Of a DNA stretch of 64,000 nt, positions 27,692 through 36,791 are shown in pieces. Position 1 is the first letter of the stretch; every line of letters starts with the position of its first letter. The notes under the pieces are model-generated. The model was not told where the DNA came from. It made no database searches and saw only the letters and a list, made by a program, of their open reading frames with translations. The position numbers and the translations under genes were made by a program. Source of the DNA: Flavobacterium sp. ACN6 (lineage in GTDB: Bacteria; Bacteroidota; Bacteroidia; Flavobacteriales; Flavobacteriaceae). The stretch covers positions 434,001-498,000 of the forward strand of contig NZ_MRCQ01000002.1 of assembly GCF_002304005.1 (NCBI RefSeq). The letters are read 5' to 3'.

Positions 27692-28570
27692 CTAACTCTT
27701 TTCCAATGTTTTCTTATACATTTCAAAATTGTCTTTAATTTCCTTAGCTAAGTCAGGAACCTGAATATCAGTATATTGTTTCATTTCTTCCCAGATAATT
27801 TTAGCTACAATATAACGCGCCATATCTTTATCATCTGCAGGAACCACGTACCAAGGCGCATGCTCTTTAGAAGTCTGATTTATTGCTTCTTCATAATATT
27901 CCTGATATTCATCCCAATGTTCGCGTTCCTTAAGATCTCCCGGCGAAAATTTCCAATTGTGCTTTCCTTCTTCTAAACGGCGTAATAATCGAGATTTCTG
28001 TTCGTCTTTGCTTAAATGCAGAAAAAACTTCATTACAATCGTTCCGTTTTCAGCAATATGTTTTTCGAAATTATTGATTTGTTCAATTCTGTTATTCCAA
28101 AATTTTGGCTTGATATCGTCAACCGACTTAATATCTGGTAGATTCTCTGCCAAAATATACTCAGGATGCACTCTTGTCACCAAAACATTCTCATAATGTG
28201 TTCTATTAAAAATCGCAAATTTTCCTTTTTCGGGCAAAGCAATATAATGACGCCATAAATAATCGTGTTCCAATTCAGTCGAATTTGGTGTCTTAAAACT
28301 ATGAACCACAACCCCGCGTGGATTAAATTCTTTAAAAACTTCTCGAATCAAACTATCTTTTCCAGAAGTATCCATTCCTTGCAGGCAGATTAAAACCGAA
28401 TATTTATTATGCGCATACATGATATCCTGCAAATCACTCAATTTTGACTGAACCTTATCTAGTTTTTCTTCTTTTTCATCATCATCTGCATCAACATTTA
28501 ATAAAGTCGGAAGCGTCTTTAATTTTATTTTATCTACAACTTTAAAATCTTTCGGGTCTATTGATTTCAT
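27692..28570 (-). CDS. ppk2: Polyphosphate kinase 2 family protein
   Basis: A 292-residue kinase of the PPK2 family, which transfers phosphate between polyphosphate and nucleotides. Walker A is LQGMDTSGKDS, the lid module FNRTHYENVLVTRVHPEY carries arginines, and HYIALPEKG and EHWDEYQEYYEEAI are family segments. The start is set at MKSIDPKDFKV (ATG 28568-28570), which matches the usual family length; in-frame ATGs at 28591 and 28645 would add up to 25 basic residues. Whether it makes GTP/ATP from polyP or the reverse cannot be told. A structured RNA-like element lies 100 nt upstream on the same strand. Confidence 0.88.
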   Translation of the reverse strand: MKSIDPKDFKVVDKIKLKTLPTLLNVDADDDEKEEKLDKVQSKLSDLQDIMYAHNKYSVLICLQGMDTSGKDSLIREVFKEFNPRGVVVHSFKTPNSTELEHDYLWRHYIALPEKGKFAIFNRTHYENVLVTRVHPEYILAENLPDIKSVDDIKPKFWNNRIEQINNFEKHIAENGTIVMKFFLHLSKDEQKSRLLRRLEEGKHNWKFSPGDLKEREHWDEYQEYYEEAINQTSKEHAPWYVVPADDKDMARYIVAKIIWEEMKQYTDIQVPDLAKEIKDNFEMYKKTLEKS

Positions 28571-28670
28571 ATTTTTAATTTTTTGTCTCATAAATATACT
28601 AATTTTACGAAGCATATTCCTGCTATTCATTGCAATACTTTTCAATAAATTGCTTTTTTCTAAGCCATAA

Positions 28671-28757
28671 CAAGAGCTTCCGCTGGTCGCTTTGTTCTGT
28701 CAAGAAAAAATTCAATTTCTTTTCAAAGTATTTTCATTGCTATCAGGGCTAGGCAGT
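28671..28757 (-). ncRNA. Second structured element resembling the Flavo-1 RNA motif
   Basis: On the minus strand it starts CTGCCTAGCCCTGATAGCAA and ends AGCGACCAGCGGAAGCTCTT. Both ends match the element at 15966-16048 nearly base for base, while the middle differs. It lies upstream of the PPK2 gene in the same orientation, just as the first copy lies upstream of the antiporter. Identity with Flavo-1 is from memory only. Confidence 0.45.
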
Positions 28758-28777
28758 TATTTTCAAAACAACAATTC

Positions 28778-29614
28778 ATGGAAAAATTCACATTAGAAAT
28801 ACTATTTCAAATCATCGGAATCGGCTCGGCATCAGGATTATTTTATAATAACGATGCACTTTACATCATTGGCGACAACAGCGGATTCTTGTACGAGTAC
28901 AATATGCAGAACCAGCAATTAAATCAACACGCTTTAATTGAAAATCCGACACAAAATATCCCAAAAAATTTAAAACCCGATTTCGAATCATTAACACATC
29001 ATAACGACACGCTTTATGTTTTTGGTTCCGGTTCTACCGAAAACCGAAACAAAATGATCGAATTCGATTTGAAGTCCAAAACCGTTTTAAAGAAAAACAA
29101 TTTGGTAGATATATACGGTTTAATGCAAAGTTTTGGGGAAATAAAACCCGAAGATTTCAATTTGGAAGGTGCCATTTTCGATGGCGAAAACTGGTATTTA
29201 TTCAATCGAGGCAACGGAATTTCAAACAAAAACACCATTTTTACCATTCATGCAAAAAGTCTTGAAGATGAATTTGCGTTGATTGCTGTCAATTACAAAC
29301 TTCCAAAAATAAATGGCGTTCGTTCGAGTTTTACCGATGCCGTTTTAGTCGATGATAAAATCTATTTCCTTTCAACCGCAGAAGACACTAAATCAACTTA
29401 TGACGACGGCGAAATCTTAGGAAGTTTCATTGGCAGAATTGATCTTAAAACCATGAAAATCGATTTTACCCAAAAAATAACGGCAACCAATAAATTTGAA
29501 GGTTTGACTTTCTATAAAAAAGAAAACAATAAAATCGAGTTTTTACTTTGTGAAGATAATGACACGGATCTTTTAGAAACTAAGATTTATAAATTGACGA
29601 TTCCTGTAAAATAA
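28778..29614 (+). CDS. Propeller-like protein (possibly DUF6929)
   Basis: A 278-residue protein with no signal peptide. It reads as repeated four-strand blades: SASGLFYNNDALYIIGDNSG, FESLTHHNDTLYVFGSGST, LEGAIFDGENWYLFNRGNG, FTDAVLVDDKIYFLSTAED and FEGLTFYKKENNKIEFLLC. The spacing of 'FES/FEG/LEG' acidic turns suggests a beta-propeller related to phytase-like folds, and from memory it resembles DUF6929. Catalytic residues are not obvious. It stands alone. Confidence 0.6.
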   Translation: MEKFTLEILFQIIGIGSASGLFYNNDALYIIGDNSGFLYEYNMQNQQLNQHALIENPTQNIPKNLKPDFESLTHHNDTLYVFGSGSTENRNKMIEFDLKSKTVLKKNNLVDIYGLMQSFGEIKPEDFNLEGAIFDGENWYLFNRGNGISNKNTIFTIHAKSLEDEFALIAVNYKLPKINGVRSSFTDAVLVDDKIYFLSTAEDTKSTYDDGEILGSFIGRIDLKTMKIDFTQKITATNKFEGLTFYKKENNKIEFLLCEDNDTDLLETKIYKLTIPVK

Positions 29615-29691
29615 TGCAGCATTTTTTTATTTAGACAGTCTTTGTCTATATCAGAATATCATAAGTAATAATTATAAACCATAAAAAAATA

Positions 29692-31848
29692 ATGATCAGA
29701 AAAACCACTTTCGCTCTTTTAGTTTTTATTACAAGTCAAATATCACACGCACAATTTCAATATCCTTCAACACCTGAACATCCAGTTGTAGATGATTATT
29801 TTGGAACAAAAATCACAGATTCTTACCGCTGGATAGAAGACATGAAAAACCCAGAAGTGCAAAAATGGTTTAAAGATCAAGGCGATTATACCAATTCTGT
29901 TATTAAAAAAATCTCTGGCCGTGATGCTCTTTTCAATAGAATGAAAGAAATGCAGACTTTAGGAGGAGATACTTATAGTTATGTGCAGCAATACGGAGAG
30001 AATTATTACTACACCAAAAAGAAAAAAGAAGAAAGTATTGATAAACTCTTCATTCGTAAAGGCTTAAATGGAACCGAAGTTTTAATCTTAGATCCTAATA
30101 CTTATAAAAAAGATGCAACGATTACCAATTTTACAATAAGCCCGGATCAGAAAAAATTAGCGGTTACCTTATCTCAAGACGGTGCAGAAGTTTGTGATCT
30201 GCGAATTATGGATCTTGAGTCTAAAACTTTTCTCGAGGATAATTTAACGCCGGTATGGAGCGAATTTAGTTTCACATTTACCCCAGACAGTAAAGGGATT
30301 ACTTATACAAAAATGAGTACTAATGATAGTAAAAGTGATAATTTTCTAAAAAACATGAAATCTTTGCTTCACACTATTGGCAGCAATCCTGAAACAGATA
30401 AAATTCTGGCTTCAAAAGAGAATAATCCAAATTTAAACCTTCTGTCGGAGCAGTTTCCTGACATCACTTTCTCTGACAATTATACATACATAATTTTAGA
30501 AATCGGATCTACAAAAAGCGAAATATTGGCTTTTTATGCTCCTTACTCAGAACTTAGCAATCCTAAAATAAATTGGAAACCGCTTATTAAATATGAAGAC
30601 GAAATTACAAGCTATCAAATAATTGGAGATCAATTCTTTTTTCTTTCACACAAAAATGCACCAAATTATAAAATAGGATTAACGGATATTAAAAATCCTA
30701 CTATCAACAATGCTAAAATTGTAATTCCGGAAGGCAATAAAATATTGCGCAGAATTCAGAAAACTAAAAATTTCATTTATTATACTTTAAGTGACGGAAT
30801 CGTTCAGGACAAATATCAGATTAACCCAAAAACATTAGAAAGTAAAACAATAGCTCTTCCAAAAGGTTCAAATGGAGGTTATGCTTTAAACTCTCGTGAA
30901 AATGATAATTTACTGTTTTTCAACAATGGCTGGATCACGCCTTCTACGACTTATTATTTTGATGGTGGTTCTGGCCGCTTAGAAAAGTCAAAACAATTTA
31001 TTTCCAGCGGAAATTATCCCGACTTTTCAAAACAATATGTTGTAAAAGAAATTGAAGTACCAAGTCATGACGGCGTTATGGTTCCTTTATCTATTATTTA
31101 TCCTAAAAATATTAAAATGGACGGTTCTGCTCCTTGTTATATTAGCGGTTATGGTGCATACGGATCAAGCAGAACGCCGTATTATATTGGCGATGATTTT
31201 ATGGCATTGCTGGAGCAAAACACTGTGATTGCTTTTGCACACGTTAGAGGCGGCGGGGAAAAAGGAGCAAATTGGCATAAAGGAGGTCAAAAAGCAACTA
31301 AACCAAATACTTGGAAAGATTTTATCGCTTGTTCTGAATATTTGATAAAAGAAAAATATACTTCAGCTGCTAAACTTATTGGAAATGGCGCCAGTATGGG
31401 AGGTGTATTAATTGGAAGAGCAATTACAGAACGCCCTGATCTTTTTAGAGTGGCACTTATTGAGGTTGGCGACACCAATATTATACGAAGTGAAATTACT
31501 CCGAATGGTCCAAATCAAATACCGGAAATTGGCACTTTAAAAAATGAAACAGACACTAAATATCTTCTAGAAATGGATGCGCAAAGCAAGGTTAAAAAAG
31601 GAGAAAAATATCCTGCTGTATTAGTTCATACTGGAATCAACGATGCAAGAGTAGATTCTTGGATTCCAGGTAAGTTTGCAGCAATTTTACAAAATTACAA
31701 TAGTTCAGAAAGACCAATCTTATTGCATGTAAATTACGCAAACGGACATTTTTCTAATGATCTAGACGTAACTTATAATGATAGTGCTGATATGTTTGCT
31801 TTTGCGTTGTGGCAGGTTGGAAATTCAAAATTTCAAATTGCGGAATAA
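29692..31848 (+). CDS. Prolyl oligopeptidase family serine peptidase (S9A)
   Basis: A 718-residue secreted peptidase. A signal peptide (ends ISHAQ, residue 20) precedes the N-terminal YPSTPEHPVVDDYFGTKI... RWIEDMKNPEV segment typical of prolyl endopeptidase, a seven-bladed propeller (about 80-430), and an alpha/beta-hydrolase domain. The triad is readable: Ser568 in GNGASMGG, Asp651 in GINDARVDSW and His686 in ANGHFSND. The oxyanion region AHVRGGGEKGANWH is intact. It cleaves short proline-containing peptides, probably in the periplasm. Length is normal. Confidence 0.92.
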   Translation: MIRKTTFALLVFITSQISHAQFQYPSTPEHPVVDDYFGTKITDSYRWIEDMKNPEVQKWFKDQGDYTNSVIKKISGRDALFNRMKEMQTLGGDTYSYVQQYGENYYYTKKKKEESIDKLFIRKGLNGTEVLILDPNTYKKDATITNFTISPDQKKLAVTLSQDGAEVCDLRIMDLESKTFLEDNLTPVWSEFSFTFTPDSKGITYTKMSTNDSKSDNFLKNMKSLLHTIGSNPETDKILASKENNPNLNLLSEQFPDITFSDNYTYIILEIGSTKSEILAFYAPYSELSNPKINWKPLIKYEDEITSYQIIGDQFFFLSHKNAPNYKIGLTDIKNPTINNAKIVIPEGNKILRRIQKTKNFIYYTLSDGIVQDKYQINPKTLESKTIALPKGSNGGYALNSRENDNLLFFNNGWITPSTTYYFDGGSGRLEKSKQFISSGNYPDFSKQYVVKEIEVPSHDGVMVPLSIIYPKNIKMDGSAPCYISGYGAYGSSRTPYYIGDDFMALLEQNTVIAFAHVRGGGEKGANWHKGGQKATKPNTWKDFIACSEYLIKEKYTSAAKLIGNGASMGGVLIGRAITERPDLFRVALIEVGDTNIIRSEITPNGPNQIPEIGTLKNETDTKYLLEMDAQSKVKKGEKYPAVLVHTGINDARVDSWIPGKFAAILQNYNSSERPILLHVNYANGHFSNDLDVTYNDSADMFAFALWQVGNSKFQIAE

Positions 31849-31888
31849 TCAATTAGCATAAATTAAATTCACCTTTTACTTTGTATAA

Positions 31889-31938
31889 TTCTTTGTGAAT
31901 CTCTGTCTAATAATTTTACCGCAAAGATTCACAAAGAA
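31889..31938. repeat. Perfect 14-bp inverted repeat
   Basis: TTCTTTGTGAATCT (31889-31902) and AGATTCACAAAGAA (31925-31938), with 22 nt between. The words belong to the 'CGCAAAGATTCACAAAG' family common in Bacteroidota gaps. It may terminate the peptidase transcript. Confidence 0.65.
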
Positions 31939-31978
31939 TAAACGCAGAGAAGCACAAAGTATTTCGATTACCATAATC

Positions 31979-32070
31979 GTAGAGACGCACTGTAGTGCGT
32001 CTACACAAAGAATGTCAATACCAAACATTGCAGATTCTGTGGTGTTAGACGCACTGCAGTGCGTCTCTAC
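31979..32070. repeat. REP-like palindrome doublet, left copy
   Basis: Two GC-rich palindromes, GTAGAGACGCACTGTAGTGC... (31979-32006) and GTTAGACGCACTGCAGTGCG... (32044-32070), lie about 38 nt apart. A similar doublet lies at 32791-32882 on the far side of the next gene. Confidence 0.75.
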
Positions 32071-32101
32071 ATAAAAATTTTCATGAAATCAAAAATCACG
32101 A

Positions 32102-32764
32102 ATGAAAAAACTCTACAAAACCATTACAATTATTCTGTTTTTTGTAAGCCTTAAAAGCTATTCTCAAACACGAGAAGCCATAATTCATTTTAAAGACGGA
32201 GATTCTATTGAAGGTTTTGCTTCTTTAAAATTCAATAAAATAAAATTTAAGGTTACTCCCGAGGATAAACCAGATACTTGGGACGAGGAATTTGTTAAAA
32301 AAATTACATTCCTTGATTTTGGCGTTACTAGAACTTTCGAATATGTAAAGTTAAACTCTTTAGACAAACCAAAATTGGTTGAAATAATTACCCAAGGTGA
32401 AGCGACTTTATATAAAAAAATAGGATCCGATTTTAGTCTTACAGACATGATTTATAATCCGTACGATGATCGCCCTGATAATACCTTAAGCCCAACTTTA
32501 AAAACACAATTAGGATCGCAGGCTCAACAACAATTATCAAATTCTAATGTAAGCGAACCTTCTACATTCTATTATATCAAAAAGCCAAAAGATAAATACC
32601 CAACTTGTTTAAACTGCGGTGTTATAAACGCGTGGAGAAAAAACACTTCCAAATTTTTCTCCGACTGTGATTTCATCGTTAAAAAATTAAAAGGCGACAA
32701 ATGGGTTTTCGAAGACATTAAAGAAATTGTGGAATTTTATAATGATATTTGTTTGGGAGAATAA
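32102..32764 (+). CDS. Hypothetical secreted protein between REP doublets
   Basis: A 220-residue protein with a signal peptide (ends SLKSYSQ, about residue 22). The first half (IIHFKDGDSIEGFASLKFNKIKF) looks like the DGxxxxG beta motif found in many flavobacterial exported proteins; the second half has a CLNCGV pair and two more cysteines (CDF, CLGE). No enzyme motif is recognised. Both flanks carry a REP-like doublet in the same orientation. Confidence 0.55.
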   Translation: MKKLYKTITIILFFVSLKSYSQTREAIIHFKDGDSIEGFASLKFNKIKFKVTPEDKPDTWDEEFVKKITFLDFGVTRTFEYVKLNSLDKPKLVEIITQGEATLYKKIGSDFSLTDMIYNPYDDRPDNTLSPTLKTQLGSQAQQQLSNSNVSEPSTFYYIKKPKDKYPTCLNCGVINAWRKNTSKFFSDCDFIVKKLKGDKWVFEDIKEIVEFYNDICLGE

Positions 32765-32790
32765 AAAACTGCAAACTGTCAACATATCAC

Positions 32791-32882
32791 GAAAGACGCA
32801 CTGCGGTACGTTTACTAAAGTATATATAAAAAAAAACATCATCGATTCTCTGACGTTAGACGCACTGCAGTGCGTCTCTACA
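32791..32882. repeat. REP-like palindrome doublet, right copy
   Basis: AAAGACGCACTGCGGTACG (32793-32811, decayed) and GTTAGACGCACTGCAGTGCG... (32855-32882). The spacer shares GATTCT(C/G)TG and the GTTAGACGC junction with the left copy. A run of CTTTGAACCTTTGTAGC words follows to 32923. Confidence 0.75.
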
Positions 32883-33005
32883 GTAAAAACTTTGAACCTT
32901 TGTAGCTTTGTAACTTTGAACCTAAAAAAAATATTTTAATATTTTTTTCATACCTCTCCCAACCTTTTTATCTTTTTATCTCTCTATATAAGAAAGACAA
33001 CAATT

Positions 33006-33542
33006 GTGATAAACGAGACTCAAATAGCAAACTGTAAAAAAATGCACCGCGATGCCCAGCGCGAGGTGTACGAATACATGGCGCCCAGATTGTACCGCCT
33101 CTGTAAACGATATTTAAAAAAGGAAGAAGAAATTGAAGAAGCGCTGGCCGATTCTTTCTTCACCATTTTTACCAAACTGGATCAATTAAAAGAAGCGTAT
33201 GCTTTTGAAGCATGGGCTAGAAGAATTACTGTAAACCATTGTTTGGCGAGGATTCGAAAAGAAACAAACTTCAATATGTACCTTGACGATGTTAAGCTGA
33301 TTGCTCAGCCTTCAACAGAAGAATTGACAACATTGGAAGAAGAAGATTTACTCAATTTATTAAACCACATCCCAGACGGCTGTAAAACAGTCTTTAACCT
33401 TTTTGTTATTGAAGGTTTCGGACACAAAGAAATAGCCGAAATGCTGAAGATCTCCGAAGGCACCTCAAAATCACAATTGAATGCCGCAAAGACCAAATTG
33501 AAAGAACTGGTTAATAAACTGTATTATCAAAAAGCAAAATAG
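33006..33542 (+). CDS. ECF-type RNA polymerase sigma factor
   Basis: A 178-residue sigma-70 family factor with regions 2 and 4 only. Region 2 is QREVYEYMAPRLYRLCKRYL...EEALADSFFTIFTKL, and WARRITVNHCLARIRK ends it. Region 4 is GCKTVFNLFVIEGFGHKEIA...SEGTSKSQLNAAKTKLKEL, the helix-turn-helix that reads the -33 element. It starts at GTG 33006 (an in-frame ATG is 12 codons later). The next gene starts 2 nt after the stop and encodes a one-helix membrane protein placed where an anti-sigma factor would be. Confidence 0.9.
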   Translation: MINETQIANCKKMHRDAQREVYEYMAPRLYRLCKRYLKKEEEIEEALADSFFTIFTKLDQLKEAYAFEAWARRITVNHCLARIRKETNFNMYLDDVKLIAQPSTEELTTLEEEDLLNLLNHIPDGCKTVFNLFVIEGFGHKEIAEMLKISEGTSKSQLNAAKTKLKELVNKLYYQKAK

Positions 33543-33544
33543 TC

Positions 33545-34498
33545 ATGGACAATCAAGATAAATTATTCGATAAAATAAAACAAGCTTCGCAAAATGCCGA
33601 GTTTAAGGACTTTCCCGGAATAGAAAAAGTCTGGTCGCGTGTAGAAGACAAATTAGACAAAAAAGAAGATAAAAAAACAATTGCTTTATGGAAAAAAATT
33701 GCCATTGCTGCTTCTCTCCTTTTACTGATTTCTTTAGGTTCTCAGTTTTTACATACCGATAAAAATACCGTAACTGAAACTCCAAAGATGGTTATTCAGG
33801 AAACTGAAAAAGAGAATTCTCCAAAACCAGTTTTAGATGAAAAAAATACTTCTACTGGAATTGTTTCAAATGAAGAAGGGGTTAAAATTTTAGAAAATCA
33901 AACTAAAAGTAAAGAGCGCGTTGCCATTCAGGAATCTATTGCACCAAATACAGAGTTAGTCCAAGCTGCGCCTGCGCCAAGAATTGCAGCAGAAGCTGTT
34001 GTAGTTGCTGCGCCCGTAACGGAAGAATCAATTGAAGAAGATGATAAAATTATTTCAAAAAAAGAACTTTCTTCAGAATCGCTTTATTTAAGAAGTCAGG
34101 AAAGAGAATCTGCTAAAGTCGCCTTTGCAGATAAAAGTGCCCAAAGAGCTAAGAAAAGTGCGCCTTTAGTAATTCTTAACGGAAACGCTATGGCACACAG
34201 CGACGAAGCGAAAAAAGATAAAATGATGCAGAACGAACTTCCGAATCTAAATCCAGAAAATGTTGATTCACTCGTAGTTCTAGATGAACCATTATACATT
34301 ATCGACGGTATTTATTATTCTGAAAATGATTTATTCGGCAATAATCCAACAAGTCCTTATGCACCGTTAGACAAACAAGACATTAAAACCATAACGATTT
34401 TACAAGATCTTGAAGCCACTTCTAAATATGGCGAAAGAGGAAAAAAAGGCGTTGTCATTATTACTACTAAAACAGGAAAACCGGCTTTAAAAAAATAG
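33545..34498 (+). CDS. Putative anti-sigma-like membrane protein with a plug-like C-terminus
   Basis: A 317-residue protein 2 nt downstream of the ECF gene. Residues 1-45 are cytoplasmic and charged (FPGIEKVWSRVEDKLD, the sort of helix that holds a sigma factor), one membrane helix follows (about 48-66, IAIAASLLLLISLGSQF), then a long disordered periplasmic region rich in Ala, Glu and Lys. Residues 243-317 copy the plug domain of SusC/TonB receptors: EPLYIIDGIYY, DIKTITILQDLEATSKYG and KGVVIITTK. There is no barrel. By position it should restrain the sigma factor; the plug-like end could bind the similar segment of the next protein. Function is inferred. Confidence 0.7.
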   Translation: MDNQDKLFDKIKQASQNAEFKDFPGIEKVWSRVEDKLDKKEDKKTIALWKKIAIAASLLLLISLGSQFLHTDKNTVTETPKMVIQETEKENSPKPVLDEKNTSTGIVSNEEGVKILENQTKSKERVAIQESIAPNTELVQAAPAPRIAAEAVVVAAPVTEESIEEDDKIISKKELSSESLYLRSQERESAKVAFADKSAQRAKKSAPLVILNGNAMAHSDEAKKDKMMQNELPNLNPENVDSLVVLDEPLYIIDGIYYSENDLFGNNPTSPYAPLDKQDIKTITILQDLEATSKYGERGKKGVVIITTKTGKPALKK

Positions 34499-34577
34499 CC
34501 AGACAAAAAAATCTGTGTCAAAGTTTAAAACCTTGACACAGAAAAACATCCGAACATTAATCTAAAAACTTATTATC

Positions 34578-36740
34578 ATGAAAAGTCTAAAACTTATTTC
34601 ATCAGCCATTGCTATGCTTATATGTTTCGTAAGCGCAGCGCAAGAAAGAATTATTACAGGAATCGTCTCAGATGAAAACAAACAGCCTCTTCCCGGCGTA
34701 ACCGTCATCAATCAAACTTCTAAAATAAATACTGCAACCAATTTTGATGGCCAATATAGCATTAAGGCCAAAACAGGAGATATGTTGGTTTTTACCTACC
34801 TTGGATACAAAAACCAAAGCCAAAAGGTTCAAAATTCTAGTATTATGAACATTAAGCTTCTTCTAGATAATCAGACCTTAAATGAAGTTGTTGTAGTTGG
34901 TTATGGCACAAGTAATTCAGAGTATGAAGACCGCAGTTACGCACGTGCCGAAAGAAAAAAAGAAAAAAGAGATAAGTCGCAGGCTCTCCAAGGAAAAGTG
35001 GCAGGAGTTCAAGTTCAAAGCAACGCATTATATATGCCAAGTCCGAGTGTTGTAATACGCGGAACGGCATCTGTTTCTCCAAAAAACGAACCACTTTATA
35101 TTGTTGACGGAGTTCCTGCAAAATCAAATCAAATAGCTAAAATTAACCCAAACGACATTGATAATGTTTCTGTTTTAAAAGATATTGCAGCAACTTCGGT
35201 TTATGGAAGTAAAGCTTCAAATGGTGTTGTGGTTATTTCAACAAAAAATGAACTTTATAAAAATCTTTCGGAAAAAGAATTAGACAAAAAATTAAATATC
35301 ATTACGCCAATTCCTGCTGAACCAACTCAGGAAGATTACGATACTTTTGTTGAAAACGCTTTTGAAAGTCCAAAAACAGCACCGCTTTCTACATTTTCTA
35401 TTGATGTTGATAATGCTTCTTATACCAACATCAGACGTTTTTTAAATAACGGACAGCAGGTTCCAAAAGACGCAGTGCGTGTAGAAGAAATGGTGAACTT
35501 TTTCAAATATACTTATCCACAGCCGAAAGATCAGAATCCGTTTTCTATTAATACAGAGGTGAGTGATTCGCCTTGGAACGCCAATAATAAAATTTTGAAA
35601 ATTGGTTTACAGGGAAAAAACATTCCAACAAATGATTTACCAGCTTCGAATCTTGTTTTCTTAATTGATGTTTCAGGTTCTATGAGCGATATAAACAAAC
35701 TGCCTTTATTAAAACAATCTTTAAAAATATTGGTAAACGAATTAAGATCAAAAGACAAAGTGGCAATTGTAGTGTATGCAGGCGCTGCAGGAATGGTTTT
35801 ACCTCCAACTTCCGGCGATGAGAAAAAAACAATTATTGATGCTTTGGATAAATTACAATCTGGCGGCAGTACAGCAGGCGGAGCAGGAATTGAATTGGCT
35901 TATAAAACTGCAGCAGAAAATTTTATTAAAGGCGGCAACAATCGTGTCATTCTAGCAACTGACGGCGATTTTAACGTAGGAAGCACTTCTAACTCTGACA
36001 TGGAAAAACTTATTGAAGAAAAAAGAAAAACAGGCGTTTTCCTGACTTGCCTTGGTTACGGAATGGGAAATTACAAAGACAGTAAAATGGAAATTCTTGC
36101 CGATAAAGGAAACGGAAATTATGCGTATATCGATAATATTCAAGAAGCAAATCGTTTTTTAGGAAAAGAATTTAAAGGTTCTATGTTTGCTATCGCGAAA
36201 GATGTAAAAATTCAGATTGAATTCAATCCAAAACAAGTTCAATCGTATCGTTTGATTGGTTATGAAAACAGAAAATTGCGTCCAGAAGATTTTAAAAACG
36301 ATGCCATTGATGCAGGAGAATTGGGAAGCAATCATACCGTTACGGCTTTATATGAAATTATTCCTGCAGGTGTAAAAAGTAATTATTTAGACGGACAGCC
36401 TGATGATTTAAAATATACCAAAACAGAAACCAGTTCAACGAATTACAGTAATGAATTGGCAACGATAAAATTCCGTTACAAAAAACCTGACGGCGAAAAA
36501 AGTATCGAAATGGTTCAGGTAATTGAGAACAAATCGGCTGCTATGGAGAAAGCGAGTGATGACATGAAATTTAGTGCTGCCGTAGCTTGGTTCGGATTAA
36601 AACTAAGAGATTCAAAACTGATTGCTGACAAATCTTCTGAAGAGATTGTGAAATTGGCAAAACAAGGAAATTCAAACGACAGCGAAGGGTATAAAGCCGA
36701 ATTTATTCGTCTTGTTGAAGGAGCGAAACAGTATAATTAA
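34578..36740 (+). CDS. VWA-domain protein with carboxypeptidase-like and plug domains
   Basis: A 720-residue exported protein. Signal peptide to residue 21; CarboxypepD_reg-like domain (about 26-95, GIVSDENKQPLPGVTV...); a plug domain (about 130-224, with EPLYIVDGVP and DIDNVSVLKDIAATSVYG) as in SusC receptors but with no beta-barrel behind it; then a YfbK-type von Willebrand factor A domain (about 270-540) with an intact metal site DVSGSMS (364-370) and TDGDFN; and a C-terminal DUF3520-like part. It is the third gene of the sigma/anti-sigma set, 79 nt downstream. Likely an envelope adhesion or assembly scaffold. Confidence 0.85.
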   Translation: MKSLKLISSAIAMLICFVSAAQERIITGIVSDENKQPLPGVTVINQTSKINTATNFDGQYSIKAKTGDMLVFTYLGYKNQSQKVQNSSIMNIKLLLDNQTLNEVVVVGYGTSNSEYEDRSYARAERKKEKRDKSQALQGKVAGVQVQSNALYMPSPSVVIRGTASVSPKNEPLYIVDGVPAKSNQIAKINPNDIDNVSVLKDIAATSVYGSKASNGVVVISTKNELYKNLSEKELDKKLNIITPIPAEPTQEDYDTFVENAFESPKTAPLSTFSIDVDNASYTNIRRFLNNGQQVPKDAVRVEEMVNFFKYTYPQPKDQNPFSINTEVSDSPWNANNKILKIGLQGKNIPTNDLPASNLVFLIDVSGSMSDINKLPLLKQSLKILVNELRSKDKVAIVVYAGAAGMVLPPTSGDEKKTIIDALDKLQSGGSTAGGAGIELAYKTAAENFIKGGNNRVILATDGDFNVGSTSNSDMEKLIEEKRKTGVFLTCLGYGMGNYKDSKMEILADKGNGNYAYIDNIQEANRFLGKEFKGSMFAIAKDVKIQIEFNPKQVQSYRLIGYENRKLRPEDFKNDAIDAGELGSNHTVTALYEIIPAGVKSNYLDGQPDDLKYTKTETSSTNYSNELATIKFRYKKPDGEKSIEMVQVIENKSAAMEKASDDMKFSAAVAWFGLKLRDSKLIADKSSEEIVKLAKQGNSNDSEGYKAEFIRLVEGAKQYN

Positions 36741-36791
36741 TAGATATTGTATTACATTTGGCTTTTTTAAAACATTAATTTTTATACTCGT

